Assembly (NCBI GenBank): GCA_023411575.1
Contig: JAEYOP010000039.1
Coordinates: 62,001-126,000, forward strand
Length of the DNA stretch: 64,000 bases
Source of the DNA: Bacillota bacterium
GTDB taxonomy: Bacteria > Bacillota > Clostridia > Acetivibrionales > DTU013
Direction of reading: 5' to 3'
Both the position numbers and the translations under genes were made by a program. Below the pieces are notes generated by a model that was given only the letters and a program-made list of their open reading frames with translations, did not search any database and had not been told where the DNA came from. Positions 35,354 to 42,729 of this stretch are shown in pieces. Position 1 is the stretch's first letter; every line of letters starts with the position of its first letter.

Positions 35354-36775
35354 ATGCGTATTTTGCATACGTCCGACTGGCATCTGGGCAAGAGCCTTGA
35401 GCAAATCAACCGCATAGAAGAGCAGTGGGCATTCGTCGATTGCCTTTGCACGATCGTGGAAGAGCGGAAGGTCGATCTTGTCTTGATAGCCGGGGATATT
35501 TATGATACGTACAATCCTTCCGCCGCGGCGGAAGAGCTTTTTTACGAAGCCGTGGAGAGGCTGAACGGAAAGGGTGCGCACCCGGTGGTCGTAATCGCCG
35601 GAAACCACGACAACCCCGAGCGGCTGTGCGCCGCCAGCGCTCTGACCTATAAAGACGGCATCGTTTTGCTGGGCTATCCGGCAAGCGACGCGGGGGAATA
35701 TTGGCCGAAGCGTCCGGAGGCCGCCGATACCCACAAAACAGCCATTCCATATGCAACCGCCTCGGGCGGTATTATCCTGGCGGATTCGGGTCCCGGCTGG
35801 CTGGAGCTCGGCATTCCGGGCTGCGAGCATCATGCGGTAATTCTTACGATGCCTTACCCGTCCGAGGCAAGGCTGGAAGAAGTCCTGTCCCGGGAAGCGG
35901 AGGAAGGCGTCCTCCAGAAAGCTTATTCGGAAAAAATCGGCAGCATTTTTGCCAGGCTTGCCGGTAAGTTCAGGGACGATACGGTAAACCTCATCGTTGC
36001 GCATCTGTTCCTGCTTGGCGGCAGCACCTCCGATTCCGAAAGGACGCTGCAGGTGGGCGGCGCCATGACGGTGAATCCCGGCGTACTGCCGGAGAATGCC
36101 CATTTTGCGGCGCTGGGGCATCTGCACAGGCCGCAGGAGATTCGGAACGCTCCCTGTCCGGTGTATTATGCCGGTTCCCCGCTGGCCTACAGCTTTTCGG
36201 AAGCGGATTACAGCAAAGCGGTCTATCTGGTGGATGCGGTTCCGGGCAAAAAGGCGGAGGTAACCCCGGTATACCTGGATTGCGGCAAGCCGCTGACGAA
36301 ATGGGTTGCCGAAGAGGGGATCGGGCAGGTTCTAAAGTGGTGTGAGGACGGGAGAGATCAAAACGCTTGGATTGATCTTGAAATCGTGACGGACAGGGTT
36401 TTGACGACAGAGGAGCAGAAAAGCCTCCGAAGCCTGCATTCGGGCATTGTGAACATCCGGCCCAGACTCATGACGGGAGAGGTTGACATTTTGCCCTCCC
36501 AGAGCAGGGAAGGGAAAAAGATCGATGAATTGTTCAGCGATTATTATAAATACAGGATGGGCGTCGAGATACGGTCAGACCTGATGGCGGCGTTTATTGA
36601 AGTGCTGAATGACGAGGAGGAAGTAGACGCCGGCGAGGCGGAGGGGCTTCCGGCGGACGGGTCCGACGGTTTGGATGGCTTTGACAGAATGGACGGATTG
36701 TACAGCCCGAACGAAATGAACAGTATGAATGGAATGAACGGGGAGGTTGCGGCGGATGAGACCGAAGCTTCTTGA
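35354..36775 (+). CDS. sbcD: SbcD, nuclease subunit of SbcCD
   Basis: A 473-residue metallophosphoesterase. The five-motif core is visible: TSDWHLGKSLEQ, IAGDIYDTYNPS, VVIAGNHDNPERL, LIVAHLF and ALGHLHRPQE. With SbcC it cuts hairpins and blocked DNA ends (Mre11-Rad50 counterpart). ATG 35354 has AGGAGG 9 nt upstream; an ATG at 35327 is upstream of that site. The C-terminal tail (about 430-473) is unusual, rich in Gly, Asp, Asn and Met (DGLDGFDRMDGLYSPNEMN). It overlaps sbcC by 20 bp. Confidence 0.95.
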   Translation: MRILHTSDWHLGKSLEQINRIEEQWAFVDCLCTIVEERKVDLVLIAGDIYDTYNPSAAAEELFYEAVERLNGKGAHPVVVIAGNHDNPERLCAASALTYKDGIVLLGYPASDAGEYWPKRPEAADTHKTAIPYATASGGIILADSGPGWLELGIPGCEHHAVILTMPYPSEARLEEVLSREAEEGVLQKAYSEKIGSIFARLAGKFRDDTVNLIVAHLFLLGGSTSDSERTLQVGGAMTVNPGVLPENAHFAALGHLHRPQEIRNAPCPVYYAGSPLAYSFSEADYSKAVYLVDAVPGKKAEVTPVYLDCGKPLTKWVAEEGIGQVLKWCEDGRDQNAWIDLEIVTDRVLTTEEQKSLRSLHSGIVNIRPRLMTGEVDILPSQSREGKKIDELFSDYYKYRMGVEIRSDLMAAFIEVLNDEEEVDAGEAEGLPADGSDGLDGFDRMDGLYSPNEMNSMNGMNGEVAADETEAS

Positions 36776-39700
36776 GATAGAAGGACTGCAGAGCTTTACC
36801 GAACCACAGAGGATCGATTTCGAGACGCTGGGCGAAACCGGCCTGTTCGGCATTTTCGGGCCCACCGGGAGCGGCAAGTCCACCATACTCGACGCCATCA
36901 CCTTTGCGCTTTACGGCAGGGTGAAACGGGCGGACGGCGGTACCCAGGGCATAATCAACTCCGGCCGGAGTACGGCCAGGGTTTCCTTTACCTTTGAGCT
37001 GTCCAGGGGCGGCAGCCGGAAAACCTACCGGGTGGAGAGGACCTACCAGCGGAAGAAGGGCTCCCAGAATGCCTGCGAGCCCAAGGTCGCACGGTTGATC
37101 GAGGTGGGAGACGACGGGGAGGTTCCGCTGTGCGACAAGGCCATGGAGGTCGGCTATTTTATCCGGGAGTTGCTGGGCCTGAGCAACGAAGATTTTACAA
37201 GGGCTGTGGTCTTGCCCCAGAACAGCTTCCAGGAGTTCCTTCTCCTGAATAATTCCGAAAGGCGCGGGATGCTCGAGCGGATTTTTTATCTCGAGGAGTA
37301 CGGGAAGCAGTTGATGGACAAGCTCGGGCGCAGGATGGCGGGCCTGAAGAGCAGGATCGATATCCTGTCGGGGGAACTGAAGGGATACGCGGATGCCTCC
37401 GATGAAGCGCTGGAAGCGGCGAGGGTTGCCATGGAAGCCGCTTTTGCCGAAAGAAACCGGATCGGGAAGGAACTGAAGCAATCCGAAAAGGGGTTTCAAG
37501 AAGCAAAAGAGGTGTGGGGCCTTGTCGGCGAACTGGAAGAGTTTGCACAAAAGGAAAAGGAACTGGACTCTGAAAGGGACCGGATCGCGGAGTGCAGGCT
37601 GCAGCTTGAAAAGGCTGTGAAAGCAGGCGGGCTGGCGGAAATGATTCTAAAAAGCAGGGACCTGCGTGAAAAGCGGGCGGATACTCAAAAACAGCTAGAA
37701 GAGGTGCTTGCTGATTTATCGGGCGCTTCAGCCCGGCTGGAAGCATCCCGGACGCTTCATGACGATCTCGTGAAGGAAGCCGCCGTAGAACAGCCCAGAT
37801 TGATCGGGCTCAGGGCCAAATTGTCCAACGCCCTTGAAATAAAAAAAGAGATAGAGGCGATTTCCCGGAAGGTTCGTGAGCTGGAAAACGGCATCAACGG
37901 TCTAAAGCGCGCAATGGCAGAGAAGACCGGACAGATTGATGAGGAAGCGGCTGCTTCCGATGCCCTGGCGAAGGAACTGGAAAGATTAAGCCGTGAAGCC
38001 GGGCTTTTGCGGATCGATCCGGAATACAGGCGGCAAATACAGGACGGAGTCAGGCTGGAGAATGAGGTTGCAGTGCTGCGCACCGGCATGAAGGAACTGG
38101 AAGGGAAAAAGCAGACCCTGGCCGCTGCGGCTGAAAAACTGGAACAGGGGCGGAAGGAAACGGCAGAACTGGTCGGAACGGTTCAGCGGGAGGCGGAGGA
38201 GCTTTCCGCGGAAAGCCTGAAGCACGACGAGTCCGTTCCCGGAGACCGGAATGCCGCTTTGAAGGCCATTGAAAGGATCCGTTTTGCACAGGGCATATAC
38301 AACGGCCTGAAATCGATGAAGGACGAACTGGACCGAATCAAAGCCAGGTTGGAGCTGCAGCGGTCGGATTTGTCCGAGCTCATCCGCAGGAGGGCTTCCG
38401 CGGACACGGAAAGGGATAAGGCCGGCGAAGCCGTCGAACGCTGCAAATCGGAACTGGATGGCGTGTTAAGGGAAATGGACAAATATTCGGCCTACCTGCT
38501 TTCGAAAAAATTGAAGGAGGGCGAGCCCTGCCCGGTCTGCGGTTCGGCCCACCATCCCGCGCCGGCGGCGCATGCCGGAGAAACGGACCCGTCCGGACTG
38601 GAGAAGAAGGTCGAGGCGGCAAGAGCCATGTTGACCGACGCCGAGGCTGCTTTCAGGCGGGCGGACCGGGAAACCGTCTCCGCCGTGGAGCGGTTGAAAT
38701 CGCTGACGGATCAAAAGGAGCAATTGGAAAAGGAATTTCAGACGAAAACCGCCGGCTACGACGAGGAAAAGCAGAAGCTGCCGGAAAAACTGAGAGCGCT
38801 GGAACTGGACCAGGTGGACCAGGAAATCGGGAAGGCGGCCGAAACCTACTCGAATAAGCTGGCAGCCATTCAAGCCTGGGAAATGAAGCAATCGGAGTAC
38901 AGGGAGAGGCTGCGGCAGCTCAACGAAGTGCTGGCTGGCCATAGAATGGCGGAAAACACCGTTGTGACAGAATGGAAGCTGGTCCGGGAGAATATCGGAC
39001 AGCTTGAGGCGGAGGCGGACGGGCTGCAGGAGTCCCTCCGGGCTGTCCACGAGGAGTATGCCGCATTTTTGCAGAAGTATGGAATTGCCGGGGTTCACGA
39101 AGAGCTATCACGGTTTTCGGAGAATGACCGGAAGCTCCACCTTCTCCAAATGGAAACCGATCAGGCGCAGAAGAATGCGGAAACGCACAAAGCGTTGCTG
39201 GATAAGCTTAAAGAAGAGCTGCGGGGACTGCATACGGAATGCGTAAGGCTTGAGGCGGACGCCGGAGGACTGGACGGGCAGCGGCGCGAAAAAGAGGCGA
39301 AGCGGAAGGAACTGGCCGGGGAAGCGGACATCGAGGAGGAAATCGGACGAACCGACGCCGGCCTCGAAAAGATTGAAAAGCTCGAGGAGGAATACCGGAA
39401 GGCGCTCCAGCTTGCCGAAAGGCAATATCATGAGCTGCTGACCCGCAAATCCTTGCTGGAAAACCAGGAGAGCATATACGCCGACAGTCTCAAAAACGAA
39501 GAAGAACGCCTCCAGGCGGCCTTGGCCGGCATGGGGTTTTTGAATGCCGCGGAGGTGGAAGCCAGCGTTCTCCCGGAAGACAGGCAGAAGGAACTGAGGG
39601 CGGAGATCGACGAGCATGACCGTGTCCGGTTGAATATCCGGGCTCAGAAGGAGTTGCTCCAAAGCAGGCTGAACGCCAGGACGATTACGGAAGAGGAATG

Positions 39701-40379
39701 GAACCGGATCAACAGCAGCCATACCGAATTGATTGCTGCAAAGGAAGGGGCGGTTTCCCGGAGCGAGGTTACCCGAAGCAGTTTCGAAAGGATTCAAGAG
39801 AAGCACGACAAATGGGTTGGCCTAAGCAGGGACTATGCCGGGTTAAACCGGAAGCAGGGCCTGTTCGAGCAGATCCAGAAGATCCTGAAGGCGGAGCACC
39901 GGAAGGACAACAGCTTTATCGACTATATAGCCGAAGAAAGGCTCCGGTATGTCGCTGCCAAAGCATCCGAGACCATCGGAGTGATGACGAAATACCGGTA
40001 CGCCCTTGAGCTGGACGTGGAAGCCGGCTTTATTGTCCGGGACAATGCCAATGGAGGCGCGCACCGCATGGTGACCTCCCTTTCGGGAGGGGAGACCTTC
40101 CTTACGTCCCTGTCGCTGGCCCTTGCCTTATCCGAACAAATCCAGCTGAAAGGACAGAGTCCGCTGGAATTTTTCTTCCTGGATGAAGGATTTGGCACAC
40201 TGGACGCCGAATTATTGGATACAGTGATCGACGCCCTGGAACGTCTCAGCAATCGGGACCGGGTGATCGGACTGATCAGCCATGTGCCGGAGCTGAAAAG
40301 CAGGATCGCCAGGAGGCTGGTGGTTGAACCGCCGTCCATCGGGAGCGATGGCAGCCGGGTAAAGATTGAAAAAGCATAG
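36756..40379 (+). CDS. sbcC: SbcC, ATPase/SMC-like subunit of SbcCD
   Basis: A 1207-residue Rad50-like ATPase. Walker A GPTGSGKSTILDAIT is near residue 35. Long coiled coils flank a zinc hook CPVCGSAHHP at about 591, the dimerisation point. The C-terminal half-ATPase has the signature VTSLSGGETFLTSLSLALAL and Walker B FFFLDEGFGTLD. ATG 36756 lies 9 nt after GGAGG; a TTG at 36747 is too close to it. Translationally coupled to sbcD. Confidence 0.96.
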   Translation: MRPKLLEIEGLQSFTEPQRIDFETLGETGLFGIFGPTGSGKSTILDAITFALYGRVKRADGGTQGIINSGRSTARVSFTFELSRGGSRKTYRVERTYQRKKGSQNACEPKVARLIEVGDDGEVPLCDKAMEVGYFIRELLGLSNEDFTRAVVLPQNSFQEFLLLNNSERRGMLERIFYLEEYGKQLMDKLGRRMAGLKSRIDILSGELKGYADASDEALEAARVAMEAAFAERNRIGKELKQSEKGFQEAKEVWGLVGELEEFAQKEKELDSERDRIAECRLQLEKAVKAGGLAEMILKSRDLREKRADTQKQLEEVLADLSGASARLEASRTLHDDLVKEAAVEQPRLIGLRAKLSNALEIKKEIEAISRKVRELENGINGLKRAMAEKTGQIDEEAAASDALAKELERLSREAGLLRIDPEYRRQIQDGVRLENEVAVLRTGMKELEGKKQTLAAAAEKLEQGRKETAELVGTVQREAEELSAESLKHDESVPGDRNAALKAIERIRFAQGIYNGLKSMKDELDRIKARLELQRSDLSELIRRRASADTERDKAGEAVERCKSELDGVLREMDKYSAYLLSKKLKEGEPCPVCGSAHHPAPAAHAGETDPSGLEKKVEAARAMLTDAEAAFRRADRETVSAVERLKSLTDQKEQLEKEFQTKTAGYDEEKQKLPEKLRALELDQVDQEIGKAAETYSNKLAAIQAWEMKQSEYRERLRQLNEVLAGHRMAENTVVTEWKLVRENIGQLEAEADGLQESLRAVHEEYAAFLQKYGIAGVHEELSRFSENDRKLHLLQMETDQAQKNAETHKALLDKLKEELRGLHTECVRLEADAGGLDGQRREKEAKRKELAGEADIEEEIGRTDAGLEKIEKLEEEYRKALQLAERQYHELLTRKSLLENQESIYADSLKNEEERLQAALAGMGFLNAAEVEASVLPEDRQKELRAEIDEHDRVRLNIRAQKELLQSRLNARTITEEEWNRINSSHTELIAAKEGAVSRSEVTRSSFERIQEKHDKWVGLSRDYAGLNRKQGLFEQIQKILKAEHRKDNSFIDYIAEERLRYVAAKASETIGVMTKYRYALELDVEAGFIVRDNANGGAHRMVTSLSGGETFLTSLSLALALSEQIQLKGQSPLEFFFLDEGFGTLDAELLDTVIDALERLSNRDRVIGLISHVPELKSRIARRLVVEPPSIGSDGSRVKIEKA

Positions 40380-40404
40380 GACTCGTTAAAATCTAGTATA
40401 AAGT

Positions 40405-40433
40405 TTGCAATTATAACCATATTATTATATAAT
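40405..40433 (+). promoter_or_regulatory. Predicted sigma-A promoter of the small helical protein gene
   Basis: TTGCAA (40405-40410), exactly 17 bp, TATAAT (40428-40433). It starts a leader of about 85 nt before the ATG at 40527. Confidence 0.65.
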
Positions 40434-40442
40434 TGCTAATGT

Positions 40443-40500
40443 GGGCCTGTGCTGAAAACAGGTCCTACAGCAACGGCCTGAACCCTGTGGGGAACAGGTC
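40443..40500 (+). ncRNA. Tandem-hairpin 5' leader
   Basis: Two hairpins use nearly the same stem: GGGCCTG (40443-40449)/CAGGTCC (40459-40465), and GGCCTG (40475-40480)/CAGGTC (40495-40500). Because the arms are interchangeable, a mutually exclusive long-range fold is possible. A TGCTG/CAGCA pairing (40450/40468 region) offers a third option. It lies between a strong promoter and the RBS of the 126-residue protein. No known RNA family is matched. Confidence 0.4.
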
Positions 40501-40526
40501 ATTATTGCAGCGGGGGAGTGAATCGT

Positions 40527-40907
40527 ATGGCAGTCGAAAAAGCAAAGAACGCAGTCAAGGCAGTTGAAGTCAAGCCGGTCGAAAAGGAGAAGAAGGCGGT
40601 CCGCAAAACCGTAAAGGTTCAGACCGATGCCGATGTGAAGCGCAAGGCGGTCAAGCTTGTAGTTGCGCACTTAAGAAAAAAGCTGCCTGAAACGGAATTT
40701 ATCGGGATGGATCACATTACCGAATGGATCGAGGAAATTGAAAAACTTCTTGAAAAGCCGGAATTCAATACGATCGAGTATCATCAAAAGAGGCGCGAGC
40801 TTAATGATGTAATTGAACGTACAGTGGATGAAGAGATCAGATTCAAACTGCGGGACTCATGGTACAGTCTGGGTAAGGCCCTCGACAAGAAGGTCAAACA
40901 GAAGTAA
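40527..40907 (+). CDS. Small basic helical protein, unknown function
   Basis: A 126-residue soluble protein that I do not recognise. Residues 1-40 are Lys/Val/Ala-rich and likely disordered (KAVEVKPVEKEKKAVRKTVK), reminiscent of nucleic-acid-binding tails. Residues 40-126 are helical with alternating charge (RKAVKLVVAHLRKKLPETEF, then WIEEIEKLLEKPEF). ATG 40527 is preferred (GGGGGAG about 9 nt upstream); GTG 40518 abuts that site. It has its own consensus promoter, a structured leader and a strong terminator, so it is a well-expressed single-gene unit. Confidence 0.6.
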   Translation: MAVEKAKNAVKAVEVKPVEKEKKAVRKTVKVQTDADVKRKAVKLVVAHLRKKLPETEFIGMDHITEWIEEIEKLLEKPEFNTIEYHQKRRELNDVIERTVDEEIRFKLRDSWYSLGKALDKKVKQK

Positions 40908-40922
40908 AGCCAGATGCATGAG

Positions 40923-40944
40923 CCCGGTGACACCGGGTTTTTTT
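40923..40944 (+). terminator. Terminator of the small helical protein gene
   Basis: CCCGG (40923-40927) pairs with CCGGG (40933-40937) around TGACA, followed by seven T (40938-40944). It lies 15 bp after the stop. Confidence 0.85.
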
Positions 40945-40972
40945 ATTATGGGGCATAGTGCTATCTTGCCTC

Positions 40973-41005
40973 AAAATCTCAGGGGCTCGATGCCCCTGAG
41001 ATTTT
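40973..41005. terminator. Strong symmetric hairpin, bidirectional terminator
   Basis: A perfect 14-bp stem: AAAATCTCAGGGGC (40973-40986) with GCCCCTGAGATTTT (40992-41005), loop TCGAT. A-rich left and T-rich right arms allow termination on either strand. Confidence 0.7.
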
Positions 41006-41019
41006 GCTCCTGAGACAAA

Positions 41020-41078
41020 GGACGGTGACCGTCCGATAATCCGCTCGCAAAGGAGCAATCCGCGGGCGGATTATTTTT
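41020..41078 (+). terminator. Nested hairpins with T-tract before the pectin locus
   Basis: GGACGG/CCGTCC (41020-41025, 41029-41034) is followed by ATAATCCGC (41036-41044) pairing with GCGGATTAT (41066-41074) and a T-tract to 41078. With the two preceding hairpins this forms a termination cluster upstream of the solute-binding gene. Apart from these, 40908-41190 holds no gene. Confidence 0.6.
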
Positions 41079-41190
41079 CTCCAGGGAACGAACCGGGCAT
41101 CCCCGCGCATTTCATTTGATTTTTCTCTATATCTATATATATAATATTATCAGGCATTTTCGTACAATATGAGAAATTGAGGGGATCAAA

Positions 41191-42726
41191 GTGAGAGCCG
41201 GATTATATGGAAGGTCTTTAATATGCGGTATGATGTGTCTTTTCTTCATATTATCCGCCTGCGACGGCTCCCGGGGGAGCAATGTCCAGGAAAGCGGCAT
41301 CCGGGCGACTGCCCGGGAAAGTAGCGAAAACATGGCTTTTCAGGAGCCTTTTTCGATTTCTTTCATGACCACGTCATTTACAAACGATCCGGCGACCAGT
41401 GAAAGCCCGATCCTCAAAAAGCTTGAAGAGATCACCAATACCAGACTCAATATGATCTGGGTCAACAACTCCAGCTATAATGACCAGATGAACCTGGCAT
41501 TTGCGTCAGGCACGCTTCCCAATGTCATGCTGATCACTTCCAAGTCCCCCAGCGTCATAGCTGCGGCAAAATCGGACGCCTTCTGGGAACTGGAACCCTA
41601 TCTCGGCGTTTATGAAAATCTGCGGCAGGCAAATGCGACGGTTCTGAAGAACATCTCCATAGACGGGAAAATATTTGGCATTCCCAGAATGCGCACCCTG
41701 GGCAGGTACGGGATCCTATACAGGAAGGATTGGCTGGAGGAGGAAGGGCTGGCCGAGCCCAAAACCATCGACGAATTTTATAATATGCTCAAGGCCTTTA
41801 CCGAGGGAGATCCCAATCGGGACGGCCAGAGCGATACCTATGGGATGATCCTCACCAGCGGCGGCGAGTCTTTGGAAATCATGCAGACCTGGTTCGGCGT
41901 ACCGAAAATATGGGGTGAAAAGGAGGACGGCAGTCTGATCCCGGCGTATTTGACCCCGGAATACAAGGAAGCCCTCCGCTTTTTTAGAAAGCTGTACGCT
42001 GAAAAACTGGTAAACCAGGATTTCCCGGTCTTTGACGCATCCAGGTGGAACGACCCCTTTGTCAATGGGGAAGGCGGCTGTATCGTGGACGTTGCCGACA
42101 GGGCCAACACGCTCTATGCCAGAATGCAGAGGATAGGCATTGACAATCCTGAAATCGATGTGACCGGGACCGTGAGTGGACCGAAAGGAGCACGCAGCTA
42201 CTCGACTTCAGGCTATTCGGGCTTTTTCGCTGTTGCCAGATCAAGCGTCAGGACGGAGGGGGAACTGAAACGGGTCCTGGAATTCATGGACAAGCTGAAC
42301 GACAGGGAAATCCAGGATCTGCTGTATTATGGAATCGAGGGCAGGCACTACATCGTAGAGAATGGAACGGTAACAAGAAAGATGGCGGAGGGCGTATCCG
42401 AAACGGAAAGGAATGATCTTTCCATGCTGCTGACCTTCATTCCCAGGGATCTGACCACGCCTGTAAAGATGACGGAATTAAGGGAAAAGGTCGTCCGGGT
42501 ACAGGCGGAAAATGATAAAATCATTGTTTCCAATCCCGCCGAATCGTTAACCTCGGATGTCTATACCGCCAAGGGGACCATGCTGGACAAGCTGGTCAAC
42601 GAGGCCAGGATAAGATATATTACCGGTGAAATCGATGACGTGGGGCTCGATGAAGCATTGCAACTCTGGCGGTCAAGCGGGGGAGACGATTATATCCGCG
42701 AGATGAATGAAAAATATGTAAGGTGA
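41191..42726 (+). CDS. Extracellular solute-binding lipoprotein (oligosaccharide type)
   Basis: A 511-residue family 1 solute-binding lipoprotein of the LplA/YtcQ kind. The signal peptide ends in lipobox LSAC (Cys about 28), then FSISFMTTSFTNDPATSESP and KKLEEITNTRLNMIWVNNSS. Typical later motifs are PNVMLITSKSP, RYGILYRKDWLEEEGLAEPK and the calcium-site-like DPNRDGQSDTYGM. It starts at GTG 41191 with GAGGGG upstream. No permease or ATPase genes accompany it. Only an AraC-type membrane sensor follows, 3 bp downstream. So it may act as a ligand-presenting partner of that sensor or may use a permease encoded elsewhere. Confidence 0.88.
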   Translation: MRAGLYGRSLICGMMCLFFILSACDGSRGSNVQESGIRATARESSENMAFQEPFSISFMTTSFTNDPATSESPILKKLEEITNTRLNMIWVNNSSYNDQMNLAFASGTLPNVMLITSKSPSVIAAAKSDAFWELEPYLGVYENLRQANATVLKNISIDGKIFGIPRMRTLGRYGILYRKDWLEEEGLAEPKTIDEFYNMLKAFTEGDPNRDGQSDTYGMILTSGGESLEIMQTWFGVPKIWGEKEDGSLIPAYLTPEYKEALRFFRKLYAEKLVNQDFPVFDASRWNDPFVNGEGGCIVDVADRANTLYARMQRIGIDNPEIDVTGTVSGPKGARSYSTSGYSGFFAVARSSVRTEGELKRVLEFMDKLNDREIQDLLYYGIEGRHYIVENGTVTRKMAEGVSETERNDLSMLLTFIPRDLTTPVKMTELREKVVRVQAENDKIIVSNPAESLTSDVYTAKGTMLDKLVNEARIRYITGEIDDVGLDEALQLWRSSGGDDYIREMNEKYVR

Positions 42727-42729
42727 CTT

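Noticed and set aside
40441..40510. Resemblance to SRP (4.5S) RNA (CCTGAACCCTG)
   Set aside because: The conserved apical loop with GGAAG and AGCAGC is missing and the segment sits between a promoter and an RBS as an mRNA leader.
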